A stretch of DNA of 64,000 nt from positions 109,848,744-109,912,743 of the forward strand of contig NC_134357.1 in the NCBI RefSeq assembly GCF_048569485.1, written 5' to 3'. The number at the start of each line of letters is the position of its first letter. The stretch's first letter is position 1. Both the position numbers and the translations under genes were made by a program. This DNA is from Anomaloglossus baeobatrachus (lineage: Eukaryota > Chordata > Amphibia > Anura > Aromobatidae). The notes beneath the pieces were generated by a model. It saw only the letters and a program-made list of their open reading frames with translations, was not told where the DNA came from and made no database searches. Shown in pieces: positions 1-10,960 of the stretch.

Positions 1-640
1 TAGCGTTTCGGCATATCTTATTGGTGCGCATGAGGGAGTCATAGCGTTACGGCATATCTTATTGGTGCGCACGAGGGCGTGATAGCGTTACGGCATATCT
101 TATTGCTGCACACGAGGGAGTCATAGCGTTACGGCACATCTTATTGGTGTGCACGAGGGCGTCATAGCGTTACGGCATATCTTATTGGTGCGCACGAGGG
201 AGTCATAGCAATACGGCATATCTTATTTTTGCGCACCAGAGCGTCACAGCATTACGGCACATCTTATTTTTGCGCATGAGGACGTCATAGCGTTATGGCA
301 TATCTTAATGGTGCGCACAAGGACATCATAGATATATGGCATATCTTATTGGTGCGTATGAGGATGTCATAGCGTTACAGTATATCTTATTAGTATACCG
401 CAATAGGAGAGTATATCTTATTGGTGCGCACGAGGGAGTCATAGCGTTACGGCACATCTTATTTTTGCGCATGAGGACGTCATAGTGTTATGGCATATCT
501 TATTGGTGCGCACAAGGACATCATAGATATACGGCATATCTTATTGGTGCGCACGAGGGCGTCATAGCATTATGTTATATCTTATTGGTGCACATGACGA
601 AGGTGTCATAGCATTATGGCATATCTTATTGGTGTGCACT
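1..640. repeat. 41-bp tandem satellite
   Basis: About 15-16 copies of a 41-bp unit starting tagcgttacggcatatctta and ending near gagggcgtca. Copies differ by scattered substitutions and a few indels, so the array is not freshly amplified. It runs off the left edge, so its full length is unknown. No coding potential is seen. Confidence 0.93.
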
Positions 641-754
641 AACATTACTATACAGAAAAAAACTCTTTTACCATTTCTTTGAAAGACCCAATCAGCAGAG
701 GTGAGTATATGGTGTTTTTATTTTACATGGGGGACTGTTTCATTTAATTTTTAA
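641..754. other. Unassigned sequence
   Basis: Short non-coding stretch between the satellite and the next inverted-repeat element. I see no gene or repeat structure in it. Confidence 0.5.
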
Positions 755-1236
755 GGGCTCGCTCACACTAGCATATAAAAAAAAGCGGTCCGATTATGAA
801 AGTTGGATGAGTTCCATGCGTATGATATTCCATATATTACATGAGCGCTATGTGAGGGTGCAATTTTTTTTCGCCAAGCCTTCGTATGCCATCCATATTC
901 AATGCGTTGGTTTTTTGTCAGCAGCTATTATTCTTCAACCATTTACAATGTCCTGTGCTACAGAATGGTAATGTTCCCGTAAAAAATGGATGGCATATGG
1001 ATGATCCGTGTGACATTTGTTTTTTTACTCTCACATCCATTGACTTGCATTAGTGAGTCTCGTCCGTTCTACGTGACCATACGCCACATGCTGCGATTTT
1101 TTTTCCTCAGGACGAACAGCTGAGCAAAAAAATGGCGGATCTGCTCTGCATCAACGAATAACATTGGTGCGAGTGGAATCCGATTTTTCCTCGCATTGCA
1201 CTCGACTGAGTTATACGTTAGTGTGAGCGAGGCCTA
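755..1236. mobile_element. Miniature inverted-repeat transposon
   Basis: The ends are imperfect inverted repeats: ctcgctcacactagcatata on the left, and the reverse complement of tatacgttagtgtgagcgag on the right. The interior has no long frame. The left end follows TTAA, which hints at a TTAA-targeting (Kolobok/T2-like or piggyBac-like) family, but the right flank is too worn to prove it. Confidence 0.7.
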
Positions 1237-1462
1237 AGACACATGTAAAGCCTCAATCTTTTACAACTAATGGAACAAATCTTCAATTGTTTTACTAAAA
1301 TAAACTAAATAATAATTAATGGTTGTTGTTTCTTCCTGGTTTTATTGTGAACAATTACCATTATATGTACGAACAAATGCCTCTTGTCTACGATATATTT
1401 TCCTTAGAAGCTGTGCTAATCGTGTCCATTGGCTATGCCAGGTATTGTATCTAAGTATAATT

Positions 1463-1682
1463 TTAAAGAGGATGTCCACTACTAGACAGCCCCTTATTAA
1501 TGGGTTCATAGAAGCAAAGAATAAAAATATCAATACTCTCCTCCCAGAGCAGCCTACTCCATACTCCCCAATGGGTAAGGCAGCATTGATTATGGCTGGT
1601 CAGCGACGTCTGCGTTGGGTTTTTTTCTCACTCCTCTGGACTCAGTAATGAAACGTTGTCCTGAAGTGGACAATCCCTCTAA
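1463..1682. mobile_element. T2-like miniature element, TTAA ends
   Basis: The left end is TTAAAGAGGATGTCCACTAC. The right end, read in reverse complement, is CTTAGAGGGATTGTCCACTT. This matches the frog T2 pattern (TTAAAGG-type ends with TTAA targets, mobilised by Kolobok transposases). The frames inside are chance openings. Confidence 0.65.
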
Positions 1683-1819
1683 GATAATAGAGATGGGTTG
1701 CAATACTGGACACAATCCAAAGGGTGGAAGTGTTTGTAGAAAGGTAGCATATTGTATAATCTTAGACAACCTTTTGGAAACACTGGGATAAACTGTATTC
1801 TTCCTTATGCATAGCTGAG

Positions 1820-2232
1820 TAGAGATGAGCGAATCTGAGGTTCGGTGTTCAGAGTTTTATATAAAAAAAACCAAAACCTGAGTTCAGGAGCTTTACATAT
1901 GAACTTCTCTCACATGAGCATCGCTGTGCTCGGGTACGCTCAGTGCTCAGCCCAGTGTGAGCCGCTTGCAGTGATTTTAAGGGTCGCACTGGGTAACAAC
2001 AGCGGGATCGGATGTAGTGTGCACCCAAAAAAAAAATAATAAATTGGAAAAACCATGCCCACCTGTCCCCAGAAGTGATCTGCTTATGGCTGGCTGCATG
2101 TGAGTGGAGACCCGAGCTGCTCGATTAGTGACTTCCATTGGGGCTCAGGTTAAGTCCGGGTCCCAAACCGATCTTAATTTAAAGTTCGGCTGACCACACC
2201 GAACCAAATTTCCATGCGTCCGCTCTTCTCTA
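1820..2232. mobile_element. hAT-type miniature element with 8-bp target duplication
   Basis: Exact 8-bp duplication tagctgag at 1812-1819 and 2233-2240. Ends are TAGAGATGAGCG and, inverted, TAGAGAAGAGCG. An 8-bp duplication with short TAGAG-type ends is the hAT signature. Non-coding, so non-autonomous. Confidence 0.82.
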
Positions 2233-2251
2233 TAGCTGAGCTCTTGAGCAG

Positions 2252-3021
2252 TGATGAGCGGACTCGCATATAACTGGGACCAGCTGATCCCAGTGATCCG
2301 GTTTCTAAAATCCGGTTCCAGGCCCGATTCTGGTCCACATATAAATCTATGGGGACCAGAATCTGATGGTTAAAAATGTTGGTAGAAGGAATAGGCGCAG
2401 ACGCACTGTACTTACCGAGGCTCCAGCTTGGATGTACACTGCTCCCAGGCCGAGCATTCACTTCCGGGGCCTTGTATTAGGTTCATTGAATATGCACTGG
2501 TTTCTCCGCCCACTGGCATCTGTGATTGGTTACAGTCAGACGTGCCCCCACTGATGCTTCCTCTCACAGATGCTGTGTGCATCTATTGCAGTATAAAAAT
2601 AAATAAAACATTTGGCATAGGGTCCCCCCATATTATATACCAGCACAGAGCACAGATAAAGCCTACAGCCCACAGCCATGTGCCTATCTTGGCTGTGTAT
2701 CAAAATAGAAAAAAACGCATGCAGCTTTTTTTTTTTTTAAATGATTTAAATAAATAATTAAAACACCATGCTACCACCCCCAATTTTGAAACCCAGCCAA
2801 GATAAAGCCTGACAGCTTGAGGCTGGTATTCTCAGGTTGGGGAGAAATAGCAGCCTGCAGCTGCCCAGGATTGTTGCAGCTATTTTTCCTTTATTTTTTT
2901 AATTTCCCCAGTGCCAGATCTGGATCAAACACCCGGAATCCCGGGTCCAGGTCCGGCACCAGGATATCTTTGAAACCTTGTGGATCTGGACTTTTACAGT
3001 CTGGGTCTGCCCACCCCTACT
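2252..3021. mobile_element. Foldback-type element sharing a module with the 59-61 kb hairpin
   Basis: Imperfect terminal repeats lie near 2252 (cagtgatgagcgga) and 3021 (inverted, agtaggggtgggcaga). The interior around 2505-2860 holds a diverged copy of the module also at 59640-59870 and 60890-61090: cgcccac-tggc, attggtt-cagt, aataaataaa, agataaagcc and ggctggtattctcagg in the same order. Boundaries are approximate. Confidence 0.6.
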
Positions 3022-3554
3022 CATGGATTTAAAGGGAAAACGGAACCGGAGATTCCCAGCAAGTTTTCCATACTAGCGCTTGTCAGGCCTCCAACTTACG
3101 TAACGTCTATGATTCGATGATGGTCATGATGCATTTAAGGGGGTAGTCCACCACTATGAAATTGATGCTCTATCGGTCCTCCATTCACTGCTCCCTCCAC
3201 ATCAGCTGATCTGCAGGACACCAATTAGTATATGGCTTTAGGGAGTTCCGTTCTACACTTTGTATACATGTGGATGCAGCTGGAGCTCGAAACACCTGAT
3301 CAGGGTGCCAGGTGTGGGACCCCCACCGGTCTGACATTGTTGATGCTTTCTAAACATAGCTCATCAGTATAATTATAGCGACCAAACCTTTTAAAGAACA
3401 CGAAAGTGAGAATCCCTCCAATGCAGCGTCTCCTTAAGCCTGGCAGAGGGCAAAAGAGTAAAGGCTTTGCCCATTGAGCTCCTTTAGGTCAGACTTAACC
3501 CACTTGAAGCTGATAGCATCAGAAACCTTTAGTCTGATAAGGTAGTCACTAATA
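3022..3554. other. Unassigned sequence with a possible T2-like end
   Basis: No gene seen. TTAAGGGGGTAGTCCACCAC begins near 3135 and looks like one end of a T2-like element. No convincing partner end was found. Confidence 0.4.
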
Positions 3555-3940
3555 GGCTATGTGTGCACAGTACGTTTTTCGCGGCGTTTTTGCGCGTTTT
3601 TCGGGTGCGTTTTTGGCCTCAAAACTGCAGCAAAGTCTATGAGTTTTCATTTTTGCTGTCCGCACACATCTGTTTTTTTACCTGCGTTTTTGAGTTAAAA
3701 AAAAAAAATGGACATGTCAGTTCTTTCCTGCGTTTTTCTGCGTTTTCCCCCCATGCAATGCATTGGAAAAACGCAGCAAAACGCAGAGATAAAAACGCAG
3801 CCAAAAACGCACCAAATCGCGGCAAAAACGCATGCGTTTTTTGATGCGTTTTTTCGACGCTGGTGCGTTTTTGTGCGTTTTTAGCGGCCAAAAACGCACA
3901 AAAACGCAGCGTCAAAAAGACGCAGTGTGCGAACCTAGCC
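3555..3940. mobile_element. Miniature element rich in aaaaacgca words
   Basis: Inverted ends ggctatgtgtgcacagtacg and, in reverse complement, ggctaggttcgcacactgcg. The interior repeats aaaaacgcag and gcgttttt on both strands, so most of it can fold back. Frames on both strands are by-products of the repeated word. Confidence 0.78.
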
Positions 3941-3943
3941 ATA

Positions 3944-4792
3944 CTGTGTTTTTCCAAAAATAAGACAGGGTCTTATATTTATTTTTGTTTAAAAAAAAAA
4001 GGGCCAGGGCTTATTTTTGGGAAAGGGCTTTTTTTTTTCATGAACAACAATCACAATTTACCTTGAAGGTGTATGGCCAGCTTTAGGGTTAGCAACCTTA
4101 ACCCTAACTTACATTCACAATTGCTGGTGCAGTGTCAGTATCTCTTATGGTAACACTTACTGGCACTTTCAAAAGACTGGCATTATTCTTCTCTATGTAG
4201 CTGGGAGGGGGCAGAAGGCGGTAGTCTGGAGCAGGACTTGGGAACGGTGGTTGTGATGTCACACGTGGCTGCTTCAGCGGGAGCAAGCAGGGCCATCCAG
4301 GAGGCGGGATCAAAGAGGCAGCACTCAGGAGGAAGGAGGTGGGACCCTGGGGCGTCAGCCAAGCCCATACCATAGCGTAGTAGCGGCCGAGAGGCAGGAC
4401 CCAGCAATCGGAAAGCAGGAATCGGGAGCAGCAAACAAGCAAACATCATAACGCAGTAGCAGCCAGGAGGTGGGAACTAGGTGACAACACTCAGGAGCGG
4501 GTGAGCAGATTTTACCCTGCCATGGTGGGAGGAAGCGGCAGGATGATTTGGGAGCTACATTATGCCTATTCCAGTTCCTCCAGCATTAGGTTATGTCTCC
4601 GGGATGTTAGTGACATAACCTAGCGTCACGTGACATAACCTAGCGTCACGTGACATAACCTAGTCCTGGAGGCACTGACTATCTAGGGCTTATTTTTGGA
4701 GTAGGACTTATATTTAAAGCCTACTCCACAAATCCCTAAAAATCAAGCTAGGGCTTATTTTTTGGGGAGGGCTTATTTTCGGAACAACAGGG
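3944..4792. mobile_element. TA-flanked miniature element (mariner-like ends)
   Basis: Left end ctgtgtttttccaaaaataa and right end, inverted, ccctgttgttccgaaaataa, flanked by TA on both sides. The ends are a widespread type of Tc1/mariner-related MITE. A 22-bp tandem motif (gtgacataacctagcgtcac plus two bases) sits at about 4608-4665. Non-coding. Confidence 0.75.
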
Positions 4793-5253
4793 TATATCAG
4801 ACGTATGTGCTATGGATGAAAATAAAATGATAAAAACTATAGCATTTTAGAAAAAGTTAATTTATTGCCAAAGAACATTTGTATGGTACAGTGACAAACC
4901 TTTACAGTGTATATACACAGTACATACTTGACGACCATTCCCCATCACATTGCTTATCATTCATCGACTCATCATAATATAAAAATAGTTTCAGCAACTC
5001 TCGTATAAAGTGACATCTGTTTCAAAAACTCGTGTGCATTTTCGTACATTTCCCTGACATTTACAAACACTGGAAATGGCCATTATTCCCAGCGGATATC
5101 ACAGTTCATTTCCCCAGACTTGTATTTCCAAACCCAAATCGCAATATAAAATAAAAGGGCCCAGCCTAATTTTTAAAGATCCAAAAAAAAGTGCACAGAA
5201 TGAGAAAATTAACTTTTCATAGCTCATTCAAAAAGCATAGAAATACATGAAAA

Positions 5254-5412
5254 GCAGAGGCGTAACCTGAAGCTCCTGGGCTCCACTGAAGACAGCTACC
5301 ACGTGCCATTATTGGTGTCTTCTTATATGGCACCGGGGTCTTTGGCCCCCTCAGGCACTATGGCCAAGGTACAGCTTCTATGTCTGCACCCCCTATAACG
5401 ATGCCCCTGAGG
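5254..5412. repeat. Interspersed repeat (aggcgtaac type)
   Basis: Begins agaggcgtaacctgaagctc and continues through gggctccactg and ctatggccaagg. The opening resembles a dispersed repeat common in frog DNA. Boundaries and class are not clear. Confidence 0.4.
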
Positions 5413-6188
5413 AAAAAAGATAATCACCCACCAAACTAGAATAAATCTCACAAGGTGTTTAAGTAGTTATCTTGATAAAACACAAACAATTACATTCTTG
5501 AGGCGAATTACGTCTGAAGGGATTTCCTACGCTTGTGCAAAACATCACTACAATCAGCCCATCCTTTATTTAAGGACCCTACAACTCTATTAAATACTAA
5601 ATTCACAAAAGGTGCACAAATTCCTGCCTTCAATATGAAGGATTTCGATTTTCGTAACTTCTGTAAAGCTGTCATGTACAGACTGGGTACACAATATATA
5701 TATATATATATTGTTTAACACTAATTTCCAAATTAAAAACCTAATTATGTGCCAATTTAACACTGATTTCCAATTCTTCATTGAAAAAAAATAAATTAAT
5801 AAATTGGATGGCGTCTATAGAGCAATTATTACAGAAGTGGCGGCATACCATTTGGCTTATCTGTATACATTTGTATGGCACAATACAACTAAAACGTGAA
5901 ATTCTAGTACACAGCCTAAGAGTATGCATAGTGACTTTGGCATCATTTAAAGGCACTTCTTACATGGATGCCATCACATTTGCCAGAGATTGTCCGGGGT
6001 TAGAAAAACACACCTGCTTTTTTTTCCTCATAAAACCATTGCCACACCAGCTATAGGTTGATGACATTAAGAAGCTCATCCCCATTTGTTTCAATGGAAC
6101 AATGATGAAATATCTCAGATAATCCATGAATAGGTGTGGCGTCTTTTCTTGAAAAAAACTCCCAAAACAACCATATTTTTCTAGAGCC

Positions 6189-6617
6189 TTGAAAGAGGCT
6201 GTCCACTACTTGGACAACCCCTTCTAATTTTCTCCTTGTTCGCCCCCATAAAAATAAATAAGCCTATACTCACTTCCGGTGCGGCCACGGTTCCAGCAAT
6301 GTCTGAAGTCGCATTTCCAGGGAGCATGTGATGACCCTGCAAACAGTCAGCGCCCGGCGTCTGTCTCTCCGCCTATGGACATTTGAGCAGGATGTGAGCG
6401 CAGCGCTACCTTCCTACTCAAATGTCTGAAGGGGGGAGCAGAGGAATCTAGCGTTAATTGATCACGGACCCGCGTGTCAAAACAACGTGATGTGGGCCAT
6501 CAGAACGCAACATCAGGCATCACTGGAACTGCGGTCGCACCGGAGGCCTATTTATTTTTAGGGGGGCAAACAAGAGGAATGAGTAGGGGTTGACCAAGTA
6601 GTGGACAACACCTTTAA
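6189..6617. mobile_element. T2-like miniature element in the ppp1r3c 3' UTR
   Basis: Long inverted ends of about 32 bp: ttgaaagaggctgtccacta and, in reverse complement, ttaaaggtgttgtccactac, followed on both sides by ttgg(a/t)caacccc. TTGA/TTAA flanks fit a TTAA-targeting T2/Kolobok-like family. The interior is GC-rich and non-coding. Confidence 0.8.
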
Positions 6618-7259
6618 GCTTTAAGAATCTCATTGTAAAACCTCTCTCCAAGTATGTGGTATATAAGCTCACATATTCGTTCGTCATTTAGTTGAATCTG
6701 TAGTGCTTACTACTAGTGCTCTACCGATTTCTCAATAGTCTTAAAGTAATATCTTTCATGGTGATGGTAGTCCTCAGTTTAGGATTTAAACTAAACACCT
6801 TCCGAGCCCATCTGTACTTGTGAAGGACTAGTTTTTCAAACCTAACCTCGATTATTAGACGAAAAGTCCCTTTGGTTGAACAGTCACGTGATGACCTTCG
6901 TAGGATCTGTGGACACTGGGGTCCTCTCCTCATCTCAGTAGTCTTTTCTGTAGCCAGCCTATATCACAATATCTCAACGCTCAAAAATCCTTCCCTTCCT
7001 GCTAAATAGCATTATTCGTAGACAGTAGTCGGCATAGAGAGTGATAGATACACTAATACAGGCTGATCTGGGATCTAAAGGTGCGTTGAACTTTAACAAT
7101 TTGCCTAATGACAAAGCTTGTCGCCTCAGTTAAATTCGCACTTACTAAGTAATCGTGTTCTGCCCTGACGCTGTTACATAACATGGGATTTGTGTATTTT
7201 CAGCCTCAAAGACCTTTAAATCCTTTTTAATGATAAAGCACAAAGGCCATGAATCGCGT

Positions 7260-8207
7260 TCACCAGTATGGGGAGGTGTTCCCTATGCTACCCCAACTCT
7301 GCCATTCGGGAAATAAACCATGGGATGTTTTAGGGGTCCCAAACTGATCTAAATTATTTTCTGGCTTGATACTTTGGGATTTATAAGAAGTTATGTCTGT
7401 TTTGGTTATGGCGTTGGTCTGCACTCCGTCAGATTTCCACTCGGCGTGAACGATAGTGTAGTTCTGTCCATCATTATTGTCCCAGAACACTTGTCCACCG
7501 CTCTCATAGGATATGCAGAACTCAATTTTTTCATGACTGGGAATGTTAGGAGGAAGGTCTACTGCAAAGGAGAAAGTGTCGGTATCGGACCCTCCGTAGA
7601 CGTTATTCATGTACACACAGTCCAAATCTATGTGGGTTTTCCAGGTGCTAAAGGTGATTCGCACCTTCACTGTTTTTTCAAAGCTGACATTTTTGACTTT
7701 GATGGTACCAGCAATAGACCTCTCCTGAAGGCTGCAATTCTCCAGACAGACAAAGTTCTTTTGGATCTTATTGCGAAACTGTAGATAATCAGCAGACGGC
7801 TGGGTGAATCCCAGGATCAAGTTCTTTTCTTCATGTAATTTTAGGCTGGCGGTGATATCTTCAAGATCTATTAGATCAAACTGCAGGTCAACCGCAGGTT
7901 CTTCTTTAAACTCTGAAAACACATGCACCAATGTTAGGGACAGTCCTTTGGAATCAGCAAAGACGACTTTCTTTTTAGCTCGGGATTTGGATCGGTTCCA
8001 CTCATTGTTCCTAGAATCAGATTCCTTCTTTAAAGACAGACATGGCCGTAACGGCTTATATCGATTCACAAGATTTCTCCCCCTGCAGTCGTCATAGGGG
8101 CTGAGAAACTTTTTTAACGGAGGGGAATGCGCTAAGCATATCCTCACTGCGACATCAACCGGCATGATAGACCGTGGAAGAGAGCGTGGTTCCAGTATCT
8201 GGATCAT
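7260..8207 (-). CDS. ppp1r3c: Protein phosphatase 1 regulatory subunit 3C (PTG), coding exon
   Basis: A 315-residue frame closely matching vertebrate PPP1R3C (protein targeting to glycogen), as remembered rather than searched. The protein brings PP1 catalytic subunit to glycogen particles, where it dephosphorylates glycogen synthase and phosphorylase and favours glycogen storage in the cytoplasm. Visible parts: a conserved N-terminus with MPVDVA at 15-20 and LAHSPP at 25-30; the PP1-docking RVxF-type motif KVVF at 80-83 followed by ADSKGLSL; and a CBM21 glycogen-binding domain at about 140-260 with [22 protein letters not shown] and WDNNDGQNY (242-250). The C-terminus has the family's [10 protein letters not shown]. 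Human PTG is 317 residues and starts MSCTR-MIQ, with the intron falling in the Arg codon. Here the same acceptor sits one base before ATG (AG at 8209-8210 after a long pyrimidine run), so this is exon 2. No exon-1 ATG matching MSCTR was found upstream, so translation may start here at Met-Ile-Gln. No damage is seen; this is the only host gene recognised. Confidence 0.95.
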   Translation of the reverse strand: MIQILEPRSLPRSIMPVDVAVRICLAHSPPLKKFLSPYDDCRGRNLVNRYKPLRPCLSLKKESDSRNNEWNRSKSRAKKKVVFADSKGLSLTLVHVFSEFKEEPAVDLQFDLIDLEDITASLKLHEEKNLILGFTQPSADYLQFRNKIQKNFVCLENCSLQERSIAGTIKVKNVSFEKTVKVRITFSTWKTHIDLDCVYMNNVYGGSDTDTFSFAVDLPPNIPSHEKIEFCISYESGGQVFWDNNDGQNYTIVHAEWKSDGVQTNAITKTDITSYKSQSIKPENNLDQFGTPKTSHGLFPEWQSWGSIGNTSPYW

Positions 8208-8230
8208 TCTGGAGAAGAAAAAAAAACATA
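8208..8230 (-). promoter_or_regulatory. ppp1r3c: Splice acceptor of ppp1r3c coding exon
   Basis: On the minus strand a run of ten T plus cttctcc precedes AG (8209-8210), then one base (A, 8208) before ATG. The phase matches the human gene, where exon 1 ends within an Arg codon. It marks 8208 as the first exonic base. Confidence 0.85.
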
Positions 8231-8579
8231 TAGAATGGTGGATGTTAGCGGAGGTGCAGTGACGTATGAAAGGCTTATGATGAAACTGTATTTAACGGGA
8301 ATCACATACAGGATGTACATTGAGCAAGGTGCCTGCGCTGTCTCATCATCATCACCCTGCACACAGCACTTTTCTCAGCACCTCTATAATAGAGCAAGGA
8401 ATCTCAGAGGCCATTCCATTCGCTATAAAATCTTGCAATCCTCACAAACTAAATGGTAATTTAGCATTATTGCTGGAGACTGCTGAATCTCTAGAGGATG
8501 AGAGCACTATATGCTTAATTCTACAGCACGTCGGCCACTCTGACTACAAAGCTCTATCAGCACCGCTCCATCTATTTAT

Positions 8580-9620
8580 CATTAATGAGCGAGCACTACA
8601 ATGCACGGTACTAATGATGAGCGAGCACTGCCATGCACGGTACTGGTGATGAGTGAGCACTGCCATGCACGGTACTGGTGATGAGCGAGCACTGCCATGC
8701 ACGGTACTAGTGATGAGCAAGCACTGCCATGCACGGTACTGGTGATGAGTGAGCACTGCCATGCACGGTACTAGTGATGAGTGAGCACTGCCATGCACAG
8801 GTGCTTGGTACTCGTAATGAACAGTTGAACGTTCAGATCCAAGTATAATGTAAGTCAATCGGGGACTTGAGCATTTTAATGGCAAATCTTCTGGAAAAAT
8901 GCTCGAGTTTCATATTGACTTCCATTATACTCAGGTACTCAAATTGTGTCCGTTTGTTACGAGGACTGAGCCCCTGAGCGTACCATGCATGGTAGTGCCC
9001 ACTCATCACCATTACCGTGCATGGTAGTGCCCACTCATCACCATTACCGTGCATGGTAGTGCCTACTCATCACCAGTACCATGCATGGTAGTGCCCACTC
9101 ATCACCAGTACCATGCATGGTAGTGCCCACTCATCACCAATACCGTGCATGGTAGTGCCCACTCATCACCAATACCGTGCATGGTAGTGCCCACTCAGCA
9201 CCAGTACCGTGCATGGTAGTGCAAACTCAGCACCAGTACCGTGCATGGTAGTGCCCAGTCAGCACCAGTAACGTGCATGGTAGTGCCCACTCAGCACCAT
9301 GCATGGTAGTGCCCACTCATCACCAATACCGTGCATGGTAGTGCCCACTCATCACCATTACCCTGCATGGTAGTGCCCACTCAGCACCAGTACCATGCAT
9401 GGTAGTGCCCACTCATCACCATTACCCTGCTTGGTAGTGCCCACTCATTACCAGTACCGTTAATGGTAGTGCCCACTCATCACCATTACCCTGCATGGTA
9501 GTGCCCACTCATCACCAATACCATACATGGTAGTGCCCACTCATCACCAATACCGTGCATGGTAGTGCCCACTCATCACCAATACCGTGCATGGCAGAGC
9601 TCGCTCATTACTAGTAATTA
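8580..9620. mobile_element. Foldback element with inverted 32-bp minisatellite arms
   Basis: Left arm (about 8580-8800) repeats a 32-bp unit containing gagcactgccatgcacggta. Right arm (about 8985-9610) repeats its reverse complement (ccgtgcatggtagtgcccac), with about 19 copies against about 7 on the left. Between them a spacer folds back on itself: aagtataatgtaagtcaat near 8840 pairs with attgacttccattatact near 8918. The outer ends attaatgagcgagc and gctcgctcattact are also inverted. It is a hairpin DNA element whose subterminal repeat expanded unequally. Confidence 0.85.
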
Positions 9621-10034
9621 GTCCCCATGCCTAAGCCAAATCCATCAGTAAAAACAATGCAGGATTAACACTTCCATTGCCACAAAAACACTAAATACTG
9701 TAAAACATTGATAACAAACTGGATAGTAAAATCTATAACTCACTAAAAGCCCCAGTAATGCAGGCAGTGACCCCACACTCACAGGTGTTTATCTCTTCAT
9801 ATTCTACTTCTACTATTTTATATTTCAGACATTATATTGGAGGCATACAACTTTTTTTTCCATTATTAGTGCAAATATTAAATACTAAACAGAGAATTAC
9901 AAATCGCTGAATACATTGAAAGTCAAATAAAGTGAAGTATTATCCTATAAAGCCGGCATTATATGCTACAGAGGTGCCAGTGCCCCATCCCGCACTGCAC
10001 AGGTCTATACTGTCACTAATCAGTCACAGGCAGT

Positions 10035-10280
10035 TGTGGGCACACAGGTGAGGGCATAGTGGGCACACACAGGTGAGGGCATAGTGGGCACACACAGGTG
10101 AGGGCATAGTGGGCACACACAGGTGAGGGCATAGTGGGCACACACAGGTGAGGGCATAGTGGGCACACACAGGTGAGGGCATAGTGGGCACACAGGTGAG
10201 GGCATAGTGGGCACACACAGGTGAGGGCATAGTGGGCACACAGGTGAGGGCATAGTGGGCACACACAGTGCTGGGCACAC
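10035..10280. repeat. 25-bp minisatellite beside the ppp1r3c promoter region
   Basis: About 10 copies of ggtgagggcatagtgggcac plus acaca, alternating 23- and 25-bp lengths. Period and lack of stops create several false reading frames on the minus strand. Likely length-variable between individuals. Confidence 0.92.
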
Positions 10281-10600
10281 AGGTGAGGGCTGTACCTGCG
10301 GCTGCGCCTCCTGCTCGGCTCCTCCGCTCACTGACTCCTCTCAGCTCTGGTGACGGATCGGCTTCTGCGCTGCCTGGATATCAGCAGCAGGACAGTCCCC
10401 TTCACGTGATGGAACCTCAGCAACCAATCACAGCGCAGCTCACGTCCCCTCTGACCAATCAGCTCAGTGCCGACCTGACAGCCTGAACGTGATCCCTGCT
10501 GCCCGCACTCTGTGACACTGACTCCCAGAGAGGACGGAGGTCACCGGGGGGATCGGCTGCAGCGGCCCCGAGGCGGGGAATCCGCCCCTTGTTGAGGGCT
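10260..10600 (-). promoter_or_regulatory. ppp1r3c: GC-rich promoter-like region, candidate ppp1r3c exon 1
   Basis: A local CpG-rich island in otherwise AT-rich DNA, about 2 kb upstream of the coding exon on the gene's strand. It holds two CCAAT boxes (ccaatca at about 10422 and 10454), an E-box cacgtg at about 10402, and further CpG-containing sequence. A donor-like CAG/GTACAG on the minus strand ends at 10296. No minus-strand ATG precedes it in the exon candidate, so exon 1 could be untranslated. Position and content suggest the promoter; this is not proved. Confidence 0.5.
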
Positions 10601-10960
10601 GGAGAGAATATAGTGTAATCTGAGGAAACTTTTCATCACTCACTGCTAGGGCAGAACTAGTCTGCGATGACAAGTGCTCTCCATGTGCATTCTGGGACTT
10701 ATAGTCCCCCCCTGAGAGGCTTGTGTTGTGCATCATTGTGCTTCTATCTCCCGTCAGACACATTATTCCTGATTTATCTACCTGCTCTCAGGCATTTTGC
10801 ATTGTCAGCTCATTTTCTACATGAAAAATTACTGAAGAATGTGGATCCGCAGGAAATAAAGTGTCTCCAGCCCCCAGAGCCCCTGCCGGGGGTCTGCAGA
10901 GTGTGGGCTGGTGACTGAGGCCCTGGGGTGATGTGTTCAGGGGCAGATCTGACACATAGG
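10601..10960. other. Unassigned flank upstream of the promoter region
   Basis: Mostly single-copy-looking sequence with no recognised gene or element. Confidence 0.4.

Larger units (their letters stand above)
4861..7259 (-). other. ppp1r3c: Probable 3' UTR of ppp1r3c
   Basis: AT-rich sequence runs downstream of the stop codon with no other gene. A polyadenylation hexamer AATAAA on the minus strand lies at 4861-4866, and another at about 5568-5573 could serve instead. Mammalian PPP1R3C also has a long 3' UTR. Two insertions lie within it: an aggcgtaac-type repeat (about 5254-5412) and a TTAA element (6189-6617). A short AT run is at 5694-5711. The UTR end is an inference; no transcript evidence is available here. 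Confidence 0.45.
8211..10293 (-). other. ppp1r3c: Putative ppp1r3c intron 1
   Basis: Lies between the acceptor at 8209-8210 and a possible donor on the minus strand at 10294-10295 (CAG/GTACAG). It contains a hairpin minisatellite element (8580-9620) and a VNTR (10035-10280). About 300 bp at 8240-8570 and 400 bp at 9625-10030 are AT-rich and show nothing recognisable. The intron's 5' limit is inferred only from the donor-like motif in GC-rich DNA. Confidence 0.4.

Noticed and set aside
8600-9610. Evenly spaced repeats resembling a CRISPR array
   Set aside because: Units are contiguous with no unique spacers, arms are inverted to each other, and the setting is a vertebrate genome.
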